Positions 53,210-61,912 of a stretch of DNA of 64,000 bases are shown here, piece by piece. Both the position numbers and the translations under genes were made by a program. Origin of the DNA: Rhodococcus jostii NBRC 16295 (lineage in GTDB: Bacteria > Actinomycetota > Actinomycetes > Mycobacteriales > Mycobacteriaceae); contig NZ_BCWY01000011.1 of assembly GCF_001894825.1 (NCBI RefSeq), forward strand, positions 1 to 64,000, in the 5' to 3' direction. Under the pieces are notes generated by a model, which saw nothing but the letters and a program-made list of their open reading frames with translations, did not search any database and was not told the DNA's origin. Each line of letters opens with the position of its first letter. Within the stretch, counting starts at the first letter, position 1.

Positions 53210-53905
53210 TCAGTCCCAGATGCCGACGTCGTCGAGATGCGCGACCAGTCGCTGCGCGCCGTCGATGAAGTGGGCCTTGTTCTCGGCTCCCACCACGTCG
53301 GCCTTCCCGTCGGCGAGGGCGGCGATGAGACGACGATGGCTCTCGACCGCCGACTCGCCCCAGGCCGGATCGGACGAATAGAACTGCACCGGGGTGTACC
53401 GGGTGGCGCTGAGCAGGAACCACGACAGCTTGCTCGCGTCGGCCAGACGGTTGATGACCCGGTGGAACGTGAACTCGAGATCCTCGATGCGGTCGGCGTC
53501 GCCGTCCCCGACGGCACGCCGCAGTTTCTCGTTGATCGCGGTCAGCTCCTCGACTGCCTCCGGGGTGGCAGACCGCGTCGCGCGGACCGCGAGTTCCTCG
53601 GCGATCTGGCCCTGGAGCCAGAAGAGGTCGTGGATGTCCTCGCGGGTGAGCGGGGCGACCACGTACCCACGGTGGGGAACCAGTTCGACGAGTCCCTCGC
53701 CGCGCAGAGTCAGAAGTGCCTCACGTACGGGTGTGACGCTGACCCCCAAGTCGGCCGCGGTCTCGTCGAGGCGGATGAAGTCACCCGGGCGTACGCCCCC
53801 CGACATGATCAGGTTCCGGACGTGCACGGCGACGTCGTCCGACAACTGGGGTCGGCGGCGCAGGGTGCGGCCCGCTGAGGATCGTGACACGGAGGGCGAT
53901 GCCAT
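53210..53905 (-). CDS. GntR-family transcriptional regulator (FCD type)
   Basis: A 231-residue regulator. The winged helix (about 25-90) contains VRNLIMSGGVRPGDFIRLDETAADLG, VTPVREALLTLRGEG and HRGYVVAPL; the C-terminal FCD domain (about 95-225) is helical with the metal/ligand histidines in FTFHRVINRL and ESHRRLIAAL. The ATG at 53905 has AAGGAG seven bases upstream and is preferred over an earlier in-frame codon. It lies 46 bases downstream of the acyl-CoA dehydrogenase gene on the same strand and may regulate that gene and the divergent aldehyde dehydrogenase operon through the palindrome at 55207-55232. Confidence 0.9.
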   Translation of the reverse strand: MASPSVSRSSAGRTLRRRPQLSDDVAVHVRNLIMSGGVRPGDFIRLDETAADLGVSVTPVREALLTLRGEGLVELVPHRGYVVAPLTREDIHDLFWLQGQIAEELAVRATRSATPEAVEELTAINEKLRRAVGDGDADRIEDLEFTFHRVINRLADASKLSWFLLSATRYTPVQFYSSDPAWGESAVESHRRLIAALADGKADVVGAENKAHFIDGAQRLVAHLDDVGIWD

Positions 53906-53951
53906 GGAGAACTCCTTCGATGCGGCAAACAGCATAAACCGCCGTGAGTGT

Positions 53952-55094
53952 TTACAAGCCGTAGGTCTTGCCGATGATGTCGCGCTGAATCTCGTTGGTG
54001 CCGCCGTAGATGCTGGACACGATGGTGGAGCGGACGTGCTTCTCCATGTCGAACTCGGTGGCGTAGCCGTACCCGCCCATCATCTGCATCCCCTCGAGCG
54101 CGACCTTCTTCGCCGTCTCGGTCACCTTCAGTTTTGCCATCGACGCCTCGCGGGCCAGCATCTTGTCCGGGTTCGCGTCGACGTCCTTGGCGACGCTGTA
54201 GACGAGGAGTTTGCAGCACTCGATTTCCGTCGCGAGATCGGCGATCCGGTGGCGCAGCGCCTGGAACGATCCGACGGGCCGCCCGAACTGCTTGCGCTGG
54301 GTGACGAAGTCGAGGGTGTCGGCGAACGCGCGCTGTGCGGTGCCGAGCATCATGGCCGCGAGGATGAGGCGTTCGAAGTTCAGGCCCGTCATCAGCTGTC
54401 GCCAGCCGTTGCCGACGTCGCCCACCACGGCATCTTCGGGCAGGACGCAATCGGTGAAGTAGAGGTCGTTGACCTCCTTGCCGCCCATCGTCGCGATGCC
54501 ACTGATCTTCAGCCCGGCAGTGTCGGCGGGCACGTGGAACATCGTGAGGCCTTCGTGCTTGCCGTCGCCGCGCCCGGTGCGAGCCACGAGCAGGATGTTG
54601 TCGGCGAAGTGTGCGTTGGAGCACCACGTCTTCTGGCCGTTGATCACCCAGCCGTCGGCGGTCTTCTCCGCGCGGGTGCTGAGATTGCCGACGTCGGAAC
54701 CGGCTTCCGGCTCGGACATCGAGATGGACTGTGATCGGCCGGCGACGATTCCGCGCAGCACGACGTCCTTCTGCGCGTCGGTCCCGAACTTCGCGTACGC
54801 GCCGCCCGTGATCAGCGTCGGGCCGATTCCGCCGATGGGCGCCATGCCCTTGGCGGCCTCCTCGAGCAGGATGCACATGTCGACGTGGCTTGCGGCCGAG
54901 CCGTCGTACTCCTCGGGAATGGTGATGCCCAGCCACCCGAGCTTGGCCATCTTCTCGTAGAGGTCCTGGTTGTGGTTGTGCTCGCCGTGATTCGTCAGCC
55001 TGTCGCGCTGCTCGCGGGTGCCGCTCTCACGCTTGCAGAAATCGGCGATCGCTGCAGCGAAGTCCTTCTGTTCACTGGTGAATTCGACGCTCAT
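53952..55094 (-). CDS. Acyl-CoA dehydrogenase
   Basis: A 380-residue flavoprotein dehydrogenase. Marks include ISMSEPEAGSDVGNL, WVINGQKTWCSNAHFAD, RKQFGRPVGSFQALRHRIADL and the C-terminal SSIYGGTNEIQRDIIGKTYGL. In that last motif glycine replaces the glutamate that is the catalytic base of medium-chain enzymes (YGGT for YEGT), so the base must be elsewhere or the substrate is unusual. The ATG at 55094 has GAGGAG about 10 bases upstream; an in-frame ATG at 55184 would give a disordered N-terminus. It is divergent from an aldehyde dehydrogenase and shares its promoter region. Substrate unknown. Confidence 0.9.
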   Translation of the reverse strand: MSVEFTSEQKDFAAAIADFCKRESGTREQRDRLTNHGEHNHNQDLYEKMAKLGWLGITIPEEYDGSAASHVDMCILLEEAAKGMAPIGGIGPTLITGGAYAKFGTDAQKDVVLRGIVAGRSQSISMSEPEAGSDVGNLSTRAEKTADGWVINGQKTWCSNAHFADNILLVARTGRGDGKHEGLTMFHVPADTAGLKISGIATMGGKEVNDLYFTDCVLPEDAVVGDVGNGWRQLMTGLNFERLILAAMMLGTAQRAFADTLDFVTQRKQFGRPVGSFQALRHRIADLATEIECCKLLVYSVAKDVDANPDKMLAREASMAKLKVTETAKKVALEGMQMMGGYGYATEFDMEKHVRSTIVSSIYGGTNEIQRDIIGKTYGL

Positions 55095-55206
55095 GTCCGG
55101 GGGACTCCTCAGGGGTGATTCGGCCGGCGAATCGGTCGGCCGGTGGTGTGTGGACGGGGCTTGCCGCGATGGGGTCTGCCGCATACTGTGATGTCCACTA
55201 CATTAC

Positions 55207-55232
55207 ATCACATCACATATATTTGATGTGAT
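55207..55232. promoter_or_regulatory. Near-perfect 26-base palindromic operator
   Basis: Arms ATCACATCA (55207-55215) and TGATGTGAT (55224-55232) are exact inverted copies; including the centre, 12 of 13 base pairs are symmetric. It sits in the 158-base gap between the acyl-CoA dehydrogenase and aldehyde dehydrogenase genes, 21 bases before the latter's ATG, and can govern both. The GntR regulator at 53210 is the nearest candidate binder. Confidence 0.65.
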
Positions 55233-55252
55233 CGCGAGGGAGGACATCGACC

Positions 55253-56785
55253 ATGCCACAACAGGCGGAGACGACAGACACGACGCCCGACGAACGGCCC
55301 ACGGCCCGGACGGAGTCGGCGCCGACGACGTTCTCGTCCCTGGACCCGCGCACCGGCGACGTTCTGGCCGAATACCCGATCCAGGGCGAGCAGGAGGTGC
55401 GCGCGGCGGTCGACGCAGCGCGAGCCGCCGCGAAATGGTGGAACGCGCTCGGGTTCGACGGCCGCAAGCAATGGCTCCTCGACTGGAAGAAGTCGATGGC
55501 GCGCGACGGCGAGCAGCTTGCCGCACTCGTCGCCGCCGAAACCGGCAAGCCGTACGACGACGCGCTCCTCGAGGTCATGCTCGCCATCGAACATCTCGAT
55601 TGGGCCGCGAAGAACGCGGGCAAGGTCCTCAAGCGTCGGAAGGTGCCGTCCGGCCTGGTCAGCGCGAACCAGGCCAGTAGTGTCGGGTACGAGCCGATGG
55701 GTGTCGTCGGCGTCATCGGCCCGTGGAACTACCCCGTGTACACGCCGATGGGCTCCATCTCCTACGCGCTGGCAGCAGGCAACACCGTCGTCTTCAAGCC
55801 CAGCGAACTCACCCCCGGTGTCGCGGTGTGGCTGGCCGACAAGTGGAAGGCCCTCATCCCCAATCAACCCGTCCTGCAGGTGGTCACCGGAGACGGGTCG
55901 ACCGGGTCTGCCCTGGTCGCGGCCGGCGTCGACAAGATCGCCTTCACCGGGTCCGCCGCCACGGGCAAGCGCGTCATGGCGGCGTGCGCCGAGACGCTGA
56001 CACCCCTCGTCGTGGAGGCCGGCGGCAAGGACGCCATGCTCGTCGACGCCGACGCGAACCTGGACGAGGCCGCCGGATTCGCGGTGTTCGGGGCGATGGG
56101 CAACGCCGGACAGACGTGCGCGGGAGTCGAACGCATCTACGTCGTCGACTCGGTCTACGACGAGTTCGTCCGGCTGGTCGCCGAGAAGTCGAAGGTCCTG
56201 CGCCCCGGCCCCCGGGACGCCGCCTACGGTCCGATGACGATGACCAGCCAGTCCGACGTCGTCCGCGGCCACGTCCAGGACGCGCTCGACAAGGGCGGAT
56301 CAGCGGTGGTGGGCGGGCTGGACTCCATCAAGGACGGATACGTGGGGCCGATCGTGCTGACCGGCGTTCCGGAGGACAGCACCGCGATCCGCGAGGAGAC
56401 GTTCGGCCCGACGGTGGTCGTCAACAAGGTCGCCAGCCTCGACGAAGCGGTCGCGAAGGCCAACGGCACCACGTTCGGGCTCGGCGCGTCGATCTTCACC
56501 AAGGACGCGAACAAGGCGATGCAGGTGGCCGAGAAGCTCCGGGTCGGGGTCGTGACGATCGGTTCGGTGCTCGGATTCGCCGGCGTGGCGGCGTTGCCGT
56601 TCGGTGGTGTCGGAGATTCGGGCTTCGGGCGCATCCACGGCGCGGACGGCCTGCGTGAATTCAGCCGGGTCAAGTCCATCGCCCGTCAGAAGTTCGCCGC
56701 ACCACTGAATCTGCTGACCATGCAGCGCAAATCGCGGGACATGAAGATCTCGGCCTGGATGCTGAAGAACCGGCACGGACGCTGA
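55253..56785 (+). CDS. NAD(P)-dependent aldehyde dehydrogenase
   Basis: A 510-residue aldehyde dehydrogenase. Marks: cofactor-loop VVGVIGPWNYPVYTP, VFKPSEL, FTGSAATGK, general base Glu255 (VVEAGGKDA), catalytic Cys289 (NAGQTCAGVER) and EETFGPTVVV. It oxidises an aldehyde to its acid in the cytoplasm. A strong GAGGGAGG ribosome site precedes the ATG. The C-terminal 30 residues beyond the usual end are basic. It is followed after 23 bases by an MpaB-type oxygenase gene, so an oxygenase product may be its aldehyde substrate, which is inference. Confidence 0.93.
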   Translation: MPQQAETTDTTPDERPTARTESAPTTFSSLDPRTGDVLAEYPIQGEQEVRAAVDAARAAAKWWNALGFDGRKQWLLDWKKSMARDGEQLAALVAAETGKPYDDALLEVMLAIEHLDWAAKNAGKVLKRRKVPSGLVSANQASSVGYEPMGVVGVIGPWNYPVYTPMGSISYALAAGNTVVFKPSELTPGVAVWLADKWKALIPNQPVLQVVTGDGSTGSALVAAGVDKIAFTGSAATGKRVMAACAETLTPLVVEAGGKDAMLVDADANLDEAAGFAVFGAMGNAGQTCAGVERIYVVDSVYDEFVRLVAEKSKVLRPGPRDAAYGPMTMTSQSDVVRGHVQDALDKGGSAVVGGLDSIKDGYVGPIVLTGVPEDSTAIREETFGPTVVVNKVASLDEAVAKANGTTFGLGASIFTKDANKAMQVAEKLRVGVVTIGSVLGFAGVAALPFGGVGDSGFGRIHGADGLREFSRVKSIARQKFAAPLNLLTMQRKSRDMKISAWMLKNRHGR

Positions 56786-56808
56786 TCACACGGCAGGAAG
56801 GTATCCAC

Positions 56809-57741
56809 ATGCTGACGAAGACCAAGCGCACCGACCCCGGCGCGCCGGGCGGGGTTCCGTGGGGCAGGCACGGCTGGCAGCGGCGGATCGAGGAACTCGA
56901 CCCGGTCCGGGATCACCAGGAGATCCACCGCATCACGGCCGGTTACGAGTTTCCGTGGGACTACCAACGGTCCCTCGAGTTCGCGCTGTTCCGAACGTAC
57001 TGCGTCCCCACCATTTCGGAACTGCTGCAACGCACGGGCGAGTTCGAGAAGCGCCCGCAGAAGCGGTACGACGACACAGCACTGCTGATGGCCGAACTCG
57101 TCGAACACGGCTACGACTCCGAACGCGGCATCGAGTCGTTGCGCATCGTGAACCGCATGCACGGCAAGTACGACATCGACAACGACGACATGCTGTACGT
57201 GCTGACCACCTTCATCTACGAGCCGATCGACTGGATCGACCGGTTCGGATGGCGGCGACTGACGCCGAACGAGCGTCTCGCGAGCTTCCACTTCTACCGT
57301 CAGGTGGGAATTCGGATGGGAATCACCAACATTCCCGAGAGCTACGCGGACTTCTACCGGTTCAAGGCCGACTACGAGCAGAAACACTTCCGGTACACCG
57401 ACGACAACCATCGGGTCGGTACCTACACGCTGAGGTTGTTCTGTTCCTGGTTCCCGGCGCCGCTCCGGCCGGTCGTCGCGCAGGGGGTGTACTCCCTGCT
57501 CGACCCGATGATGCTGGCGGCCTTCGGGTTCCCCGCCGCCCCGCTCCGGCTGCAGAAACTGTCCCGCCGCGCGCTACGGATCCGGGCGAGGTTCGTGAGC
57601 TTCCTGCCGCCTCGCCGGAGGTCCAAGGCTGCGCGGGATCGTCACAACCGGAGTTACCCCGGATACCCGGTGGGCTACCGACCACGAGACCTGGGAGCGG
57701 ACAACGACAATCACCGCAAGGATCGTCCCCGCGCAGCCTGA
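56809..57741 (+). CDS. MpaB-type (DUF2236) oxygenase family protein
   Basis: A 310-residue helical protein of the MpaB/latex-clearing-protein superfamily. Family pattern includes EIHRITAGYEFPWDYQRSLE, RIVNRMHGKYDI with the conserved Arg and His associated with haem b binding, DNDDMLYVLTTFIYEPIDW and ERLASFHFYRQVGIRMGI. Characterised relatives cleave double bonds oxidatively; the substrate here is not known. The C-terminal 60 residues are strongly basic with a PPRRRSKAARDR stretch. It is co-directional with the aldehyde dehydrogenase gene (AGGAAGG before ATG), suggesting that cleavage products are further oxidised to acids. Its TGA forms the first bases of a terminator. Confidence 0.8.
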   Translation: MLTKTKRTDPGAPGGVPWGRHGWQRRIEELDPVRDHQEIHRITAGYEFPWDYQRSLEFALFRTYCVPTISELLQRTGEFEKRPQKRYDDTALLMAELVEHGYDSERGIESLRIVNRMHGKYDIDNDDMLYVLTTFIYEPIDWIDRFGWRRLTPNERLASFHFYRQVGIRMGITNIPESYADFYRFKADYEQKHFRYTDDNHRVGTYTLRLFCSWFPAPLRPVVAQGVYSLLDPMMLAAFGFPAAPLRLQKLSRRALRIRARFVSFLPPRRRSKAARDRHNRSYPGYPVGYRPRDLGADNDNHRKDRPRAA

Positions 57742-57785
57742 CGGTCCGTGTCCCCGGGCGAACGACCCGGGGACACGGACCGTCA
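57739..57785. terminator. Perfect 20-base-pair bidirectional terminator
   Basis: A perfect 20-base inverted repeat (57739-57758 with 57766-57785; left arm TGACGGTCCGTGTCCCCGGG) has a 7-base loop. The TGA stops of both convergent genes form its two outer ends, so the repeat exactly fills the junction. Confidence 0.85.
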
Positions 57786-59015
57786 GTGGCCCAGCAGTAC
57801 GGCCGTCATCAGGGTGTGGAGCCGTGCCCGCGACTCCTCGCGGGTGTCGAAGTGAACCAGTCGGCCGATGTCGAGGACCAGCCCCAGCGCCGCGTGTACC
57901 AGGAACCGCGCCTCCGGCGCCGAGAGTTCGGTCCGCACAGCGGTCACCAGATGGACCCATTCCTCGACGTGCAGGCGCTGCACGTTACGGAGATTGGTCC
58001 GCTCGGCCTTGGGGAGGTTCCCGATCTCCGCGAAGTACACCGAGAGCACTTCCGGGTTCCGGAACGAGAGTTCCAGGTAGGACTCGGCGAGTTTGCGGAG
58101 CGCGTCCTCGGGGTCGGTGGCTGCGGACAGTGCTGCCGAGGTGGCGACGGCCAGGCGGTCGGACGCGCGGTAGAACACCGCTGCGAGAAGGTCGGCCTTG
58201 CTGGGGAAGTGGCGGTACACGCTCGACGCGTTGATACCGGCGGCGGCGCCGATCTCCTCGATGCTCGAGTCATGGTAACCGTGCCGGTCGAAGATCTTCA
58301 CGGCCTCGATGATCAGCAACTCGCGTTTGGACGTCACCGCGAGACCCCGGACGCTACCCGTCCTCGAGTCCTCGCTGTCGCTCGGGACGGCGGGCGGGAG
58401 GGACGCGTTCAGAACCGATTCGCACGCCGACTTCAGGAGCGCGCCGAGCCGGCGTGTCGCCAGAGTGGTTCGATGTGCGCTGATGCTCCCCATGACACTC
58501 AGAGTCGCTGCGCCCAGCGTCGTCGCGTCGACCGCTGTGAGTTCGGGGCGGATCTCCCGTAGAGGCGCCGCCACGCACTGGGTGACGTGGACGAAGACGG
58601 CGCGGATCCGGGTGCGGTCGTCGGCCTCGAGATACCGGCCCTCCCAGCGGTAGAGTCCGGCGACTTTGCGGTGCTCGATGCTGTTGGCGACGAGCGCGGA
58701 GATCAGATGGTCGAGCCTCGCCGCGGGTTCGAGATCGGCCACGCTGTCGAGCGCGCCGTCGGCCGCGGCCTGTAGGGCGTCGGCAGTCGTGGTGGCCGCG
58801 TGCACGAGCAGGGCGTACTTGTTGGGGTAGTGCCGGTAGAGGGCGGGGCCGGAAATGCCGATGGTGGCCGCGATCTCGTCGACGCCGACCGCATGGTAGC
58901 CGCGCTCGCTGAAGGCTTCGGCCGCCACGTTCGCGATCTGGGCCTTGCGATTCTTCGGGCGACGGCGGATCGGCCGCTCGGTGGCGGCACCGGCCGCCGT
59001 GCTGGTCCGGGCCAC
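57783..59015 (-). CDS. Double-headed TetR-family regulator (two complete TetR units)
   Basis: A 410-residue protein, twice the normal TetR length. The first helix-turn-helix (about residues 22-66) has ANVAAEAFSERGY and ISGPALYRHYPNK; the second (about 227-272) has IIEAVKIFDRHGY and INASSVYRHFPSK. Each is followed by its own helical ligand domain of about 150 residues. One chain could therefore behave like an obligate TetR dimer or bind two sites. The GTG at 59015 has GGAGG five bases upstream and is preferred to an ATG at 59051 with a weak site. It is divergent from the enoyl-CoA hydratase gene before the fadD5-mce locus and may control that region. Confidence 0.85.
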   Translation of the reverse strand: MARTSTAAGAATERPIRRRPKNRKAQIANVAAEAFSERGYHAVGVDEIAATIGISGPALYRHYPNKYALLVHAATTTADALQAAADGALDSVADLEPAARLDHLISALVANSIEHRKVAGLYRWEGRYLEADDRTRIRAVFVHVTQCVAAPLREIRPELTAVDATTLGAATLSVMGSISAHRTTLATRRLGALLKSACESVLNASLPPAVPSDSEDSRTGSVRGLAVTSKRELLIIEAVKIFDRHGYHDSSIEEIGAAAGINASSVYRHFPSKADLLAAVFYRASDRLAVATSAALSAATDPEDALRKLAESYLELSFRNPEVLSVYFAEIGNLPKAERTNLRNVQRLHVEEWVHLVTAVRTELSAPEARFLVHAALGLVLDIGRLVHFDTREESRARLHTLMTAVLLGH

Positions 59016-59177
59016 GGTCACCTCCAATTCGGCAGTCGACTGCCAGTTCATCTGTCGCTCATCTTAACCGAGACTTCCGTATCGCCGGATCCCGGGCGGG
59101 TCCGGTCGTGTGGGAGTCTCCGCGCGGGCTGCGGGTGAATCACCAGTATGACCGCTCGAAATGTGTTACGCCAGGTA

Positions 59178-59227
59178 TTGACACACGCTGACCGGTGGCA
59201 ATAAGTTAACAGAAATTCGCGTGTGTC
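59178..59227 (+). promoter_or_regulatory. Candidate promoter with flanking inverted repeat
   Basis: TTGACA (59178-59183) is followed after 18 bases by TAAGTT (59202-59207), a reasonable sigma-70-type pair about 85 bases before the hydratase ATG. Exact 9-base arms GACACACGC (59180-59188) and GCGTGTGTC (59219-59227) flank the -10 region, with a GTTAAC palindrome between them. Likely a regulated promoter, perhaps by the divergent TetR protein. Confidence 0.4.
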
Positions 59228-59292
59228 GTCGTTTTTTCGCGACCGCGTTCCCGTGACCGCCTCAGGTCGACTCCCTCGGAGGTAGCTGGTTC

Positions 59293-60111
59293 ATGAGCGC
59301 ACGACGGCAACTGTCGACCATTCCCGCCATCGCATCCGGCGGTCTCCGGGTGGTCACCGAAGACGGAATCCGCCGGGTCACGATCGACCGGCAGGACCGG
59401 ATGAATGCGCTCGATCTGGCACACATGACGGCGCTGGGTGACGTTCTCACCGACACCGCGACGGATCCCTCCGTCCGCGTCATCGTCATCTCGGGTGCAG
59501 GCAGGGCATTCTGCACGGGGGCGGATCTCGCGGCTGCCGCCGCCGCAGGAGGTCGGGAGGCTGCACCGGAGGTGGTGATGGACTCGGCCGCCCGCGTGAT
59601 CCGTGCCGTCGTGGATCTGCCGGTTCCGGTCATCGCGCAGGTGGGCGGCGCCGCCGTCGGTGTCGGCGCCTCCATCGCGCTGACGGCAGACCTGACCTAC
59701 GCCTCCGAGGACGCGTATCTCCTCCTCGCGTTCGTCAACATCGGGCTCATGCCGGACGGTGGTTCCAGCGCGTTGATCGCCGCATCGATCGGCAGGGCGC
59801 GGGCTACCCGGATGGCGCTGCTCGGTGAACGGCTGCCCGCACTGCAGGCGGCGAGCGAGGGCCTGATCGCCGGTGTGCTGCCGGCCGAGGGACTCGCAGC
59901 TCACGTCGACGCCGTCGCGGTCAGGCTTGCGCGCGGTCCGCGCCGGGCCATCGAGCTGACCAAGAGGGCGCTCACGCAATCCACGCTGACTGCGCTGGAC
60001 GGGGCGCTGGACCGAGAGAAGACCGGCCAGTCGGAGTTGCTCCACTCTCCGGACTTCCTCGAAGGCGTCACGGCGATGCTGACCAAACGCCCACCGAACT
60101 TCGGGGCCTGA
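59293..60111 (+). CDS. Enoyl-CoA hydratase/isomerase family protein
   Basis: A 272-residue crotonase-fold protein. It has the strand GIRRVTIDRQDRMNALD, oxyanion-hole segment SGAGRAFCTGADLAAAAAAGG and the second oxyanion segment QVGGAAVGVGASIALTADLTYASEDA, followed by FVNIGLMPDGGSSALI. At the two positions where classical hydratases have glutamates, the second region here reads Met-Pro-Asp-Gly, so it may be an isomerase or another crotonase activity rather than a standard hydratase. GGAGGT precedes the ATG by ten bases. It is 143 bases upstream of fadD5 on the same strand. Confidence 0.87.
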   Translation: MSARRQLSTIPAIASGGLRVVTEDGIRRVTIDRQDRMNALDLAHMTALGDVLTDTATDPSVRVIVISGAGRAFCTGADLAAAAAAGGREAAPEVVMDSAARVIRAVVDLPVPVIAQVGGAAVGVGASIALTADLTYASEDAYLLLAFVNIGLMPDGGSSALIAASIGRARATRMALLGERLPALQAASEGLIAGVLPAEGLAAHVDAVAVRLARGPRRAIELTKRALTQSTLTALDGALDREKTGQSELLHSPDFLEGVTAMLTKRPPNFGA

Positions 60112-60254
60112 CAGCCCGCACCTGATGCGAATTGCCGTTAACAAGACTGTTCCGATAGACGTCGAGATCTGTAATACTCGTCACAGCCTCCGTGCGGAGC
60201 CCGGGCGAGACGTCCGAGGGGCGAACTCGAGTACAGCGAAGGGACCACCACCTC

Positions 60255-61847
60255 ATGCCATCACGTAGCGAGCTGCTCACGCAGCCACTGCAATCCCGCC
60301 GCAACCACTGGAACAACTGGGTTGCCACCCATGCGGAGACGAAGCCCGACCACCCGGCGTTCCGCTTCCTCGGCCAGAGCACGTCCTGGCGTGCACTGCA
60401 CGAGCGCTCGCAGGCACTCGCGGGCGCGTTGTCCCGTCGCGGCGTGAACTTCGGCGACCGCGTCCTGCTGCTCACGCTCAATCGCACCGAATTCTTCGAA
60501 GCGGTTCTCGCGATCAACGCGCTCGGGGCGATCGCGGTGCCGGTCAACTTCCGGCTCACGCCGCCCGAGGTCGCCTACATCGCGCGGGACTCCGGCGCGC
60601 GGGCCGTCTTCACCGAACCGGCACTCGCTCCCCTCGTTTCCGCTGTGCGACAGGATGTCCCCGACCTGAATCTCACGGTCGTGATGGGCGCCGAGACCGA
60701 AGGCGACGTTCTCGGATACGAGGAACTCGTGGCGGAGGAGGGCCCCGCGTTCGCTCCCGTCGACCTCCCGGAAGACACGCCGTCGCTCATCCTCTACACA
60801 TCCGGCACCACCGGCACTCCCAAGGGTGCGGTGCTGTCGCACTCGAACATGGTCGGCCAGTCCATCACCTGCATCCGGGCGATGCGCTACGACCGGGGCG
60901 ACGACATCGGCTTCCTCGCGTCCCCGGTGTTCCACGTCGCCGCGCTCGGGTCCGTGGCGCCGATGCTCATGCTGGGCGGCACGACCGTGATCCACCCCCT
61001 CAAGGCGTTCGATCCCACCGAGATGCTCGACGTGTGGGAGCGGGAGCGGATCACGACGGTGTTCCTCGTGCCGGTGCAGTGGCAGGCCGTCTGCGCAGAC
61101 CCCACCGTGGCGGGCCGCGACCTCGCGCTCCGCGTCATCAGCTGGGGCGCGGCACCCGCGTCGGACACGGTGCTGCGCGCCATGGCGGAGACATTCCCGC
61201 GCGCGCTCGTCGTGGCGGTGTTCGGGCAGACCGAGATGTCACCGATCACCTGTGTGCTCGACGGCGACGACGCGATCCGCAAACTGGGTTCGGTGGGCAG
61301 ACCCGTTCCGACCATCCAGACGCGGATCGTCGACGACGAGATGAACGACGTCGCACCCGGCACCGTCGGCGAGATCGTGTACCGCGGCCCGACGATGATG
61401 CAGGGCTACTGGCAGAACCCGGCCGGCACCGCGGACGCGTTCGCCGGTGGATGGTTCCACTCCGGCGACCTCGTGCGGCAGGACGAGGAAGGCTTCGTCT
61501 ACGTCGTGGATCGCAAGAAGGACATGATCATCTCCGGCGGCGAGAACATCTACTGCGCCGAGGTGGAGAACGTCCTGTTCTCGCACCCGCGGATCCGGGA
61601 GGCCGCGGTCGTCGGCCGGCCGCACCCCAAGTGGACCGAGGTGCCCGTCGCGATCGTGGCACTCGACGACGACGGCGACGACCTCACGGTCGACGAACTC
61701 GCTGCGTGGCTCGAAGACAAGCTGGCCCGGTACAAGCATCCGAAAGACGTCGTCGTCGTCGACGCCCTCCCGCGCAATGCCAGCGGCAAGGTCGTCAAGG
61801 GTGATCTCCGAAAAGCCCACGGCGCGAACGACGTCGCGGTCGTCTGA
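60255..61847 (+). CDS. fadD5: Fatty-acyl-CoA synthetase, FadD5-like
   Basis: A 530-residue AMP-forming acyl-CoA ligase. Marks: LYTSGTTGTPKGAVLSH, VFGQTEMSP, HSGDLVRQDEEGFVYVVDRKKDMIISGGENIY and RNASGKVVKGDLRK with the catalytic lysine. The ATG at 60255 (GAAGGGA upstream) is preferred to an in-frame codon at 60192. It is followed directly by yrbEA, yrbEB and mceA, the same order as fadD5-yrbE1A-yrbE1B-mce1A in M. tuberculosis. It should activate the fatty acids brought in by the Mce transporter. The name rests on this order as much as on sequence. Confidence 0.88.
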   Translation: MPSRSELLTQPLQSRRNHWNNWVATHAETKPDHPAFRFLGQSTSWRALHERSQALAGALSRRGVNFGDRVLLLTLNRTEFFEAVLAINALGAIAVPVNFRLTPPEVAYIARDSGARAVFTEPALAPLVSAVRQDVPDLNLTVVMGAETEGDVLGYEELVAEEGPAFAPVDLPEDTPSLILYTSGTTGTPKGAVLSHSNMVGQSITCIRAMRYDRGDDIGFLASPVFHVAALGSVAPMLMLGGTTVIHPLKAFDPTEMLDVWERERITTVFLVPVQWQAVCADPTVAGRDLALRVISWGAAPASDTVLRAMAETFPRALVVAVFGQTEMSPITCVLDGDDAIRKLGSVGRPVPTIQTRIVDDEMNDVAPGTVGEIVYRGPTMMQGYWQNPAGTADAFAGGWFHSGDLVRQDEEGFVYVVDRKKDMIISGGENIYCAEVENVLFSHPRIREAAVVGRPHPKWTEVPVAIVALDDDGDDLTVDELAAWLEDKLARYKHPKDVVVVDALPRNASGKVVKGDLRKAHGANDVAVV

Positions 61848-61912
61848 CCCCGATTCCCACATTCTCGGACGCCGGTCACCGATCGTGGTGACCGGCACCG
61901 GGGGAGGACCGC

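Noticed and set aside
60112-60254. Promoter with TAATAC (60172) before fadD5
   Set aside because: The -10-like hexamer is good but no acceptable -35 lies at 16-18 bases, so I do not list it as a feature.
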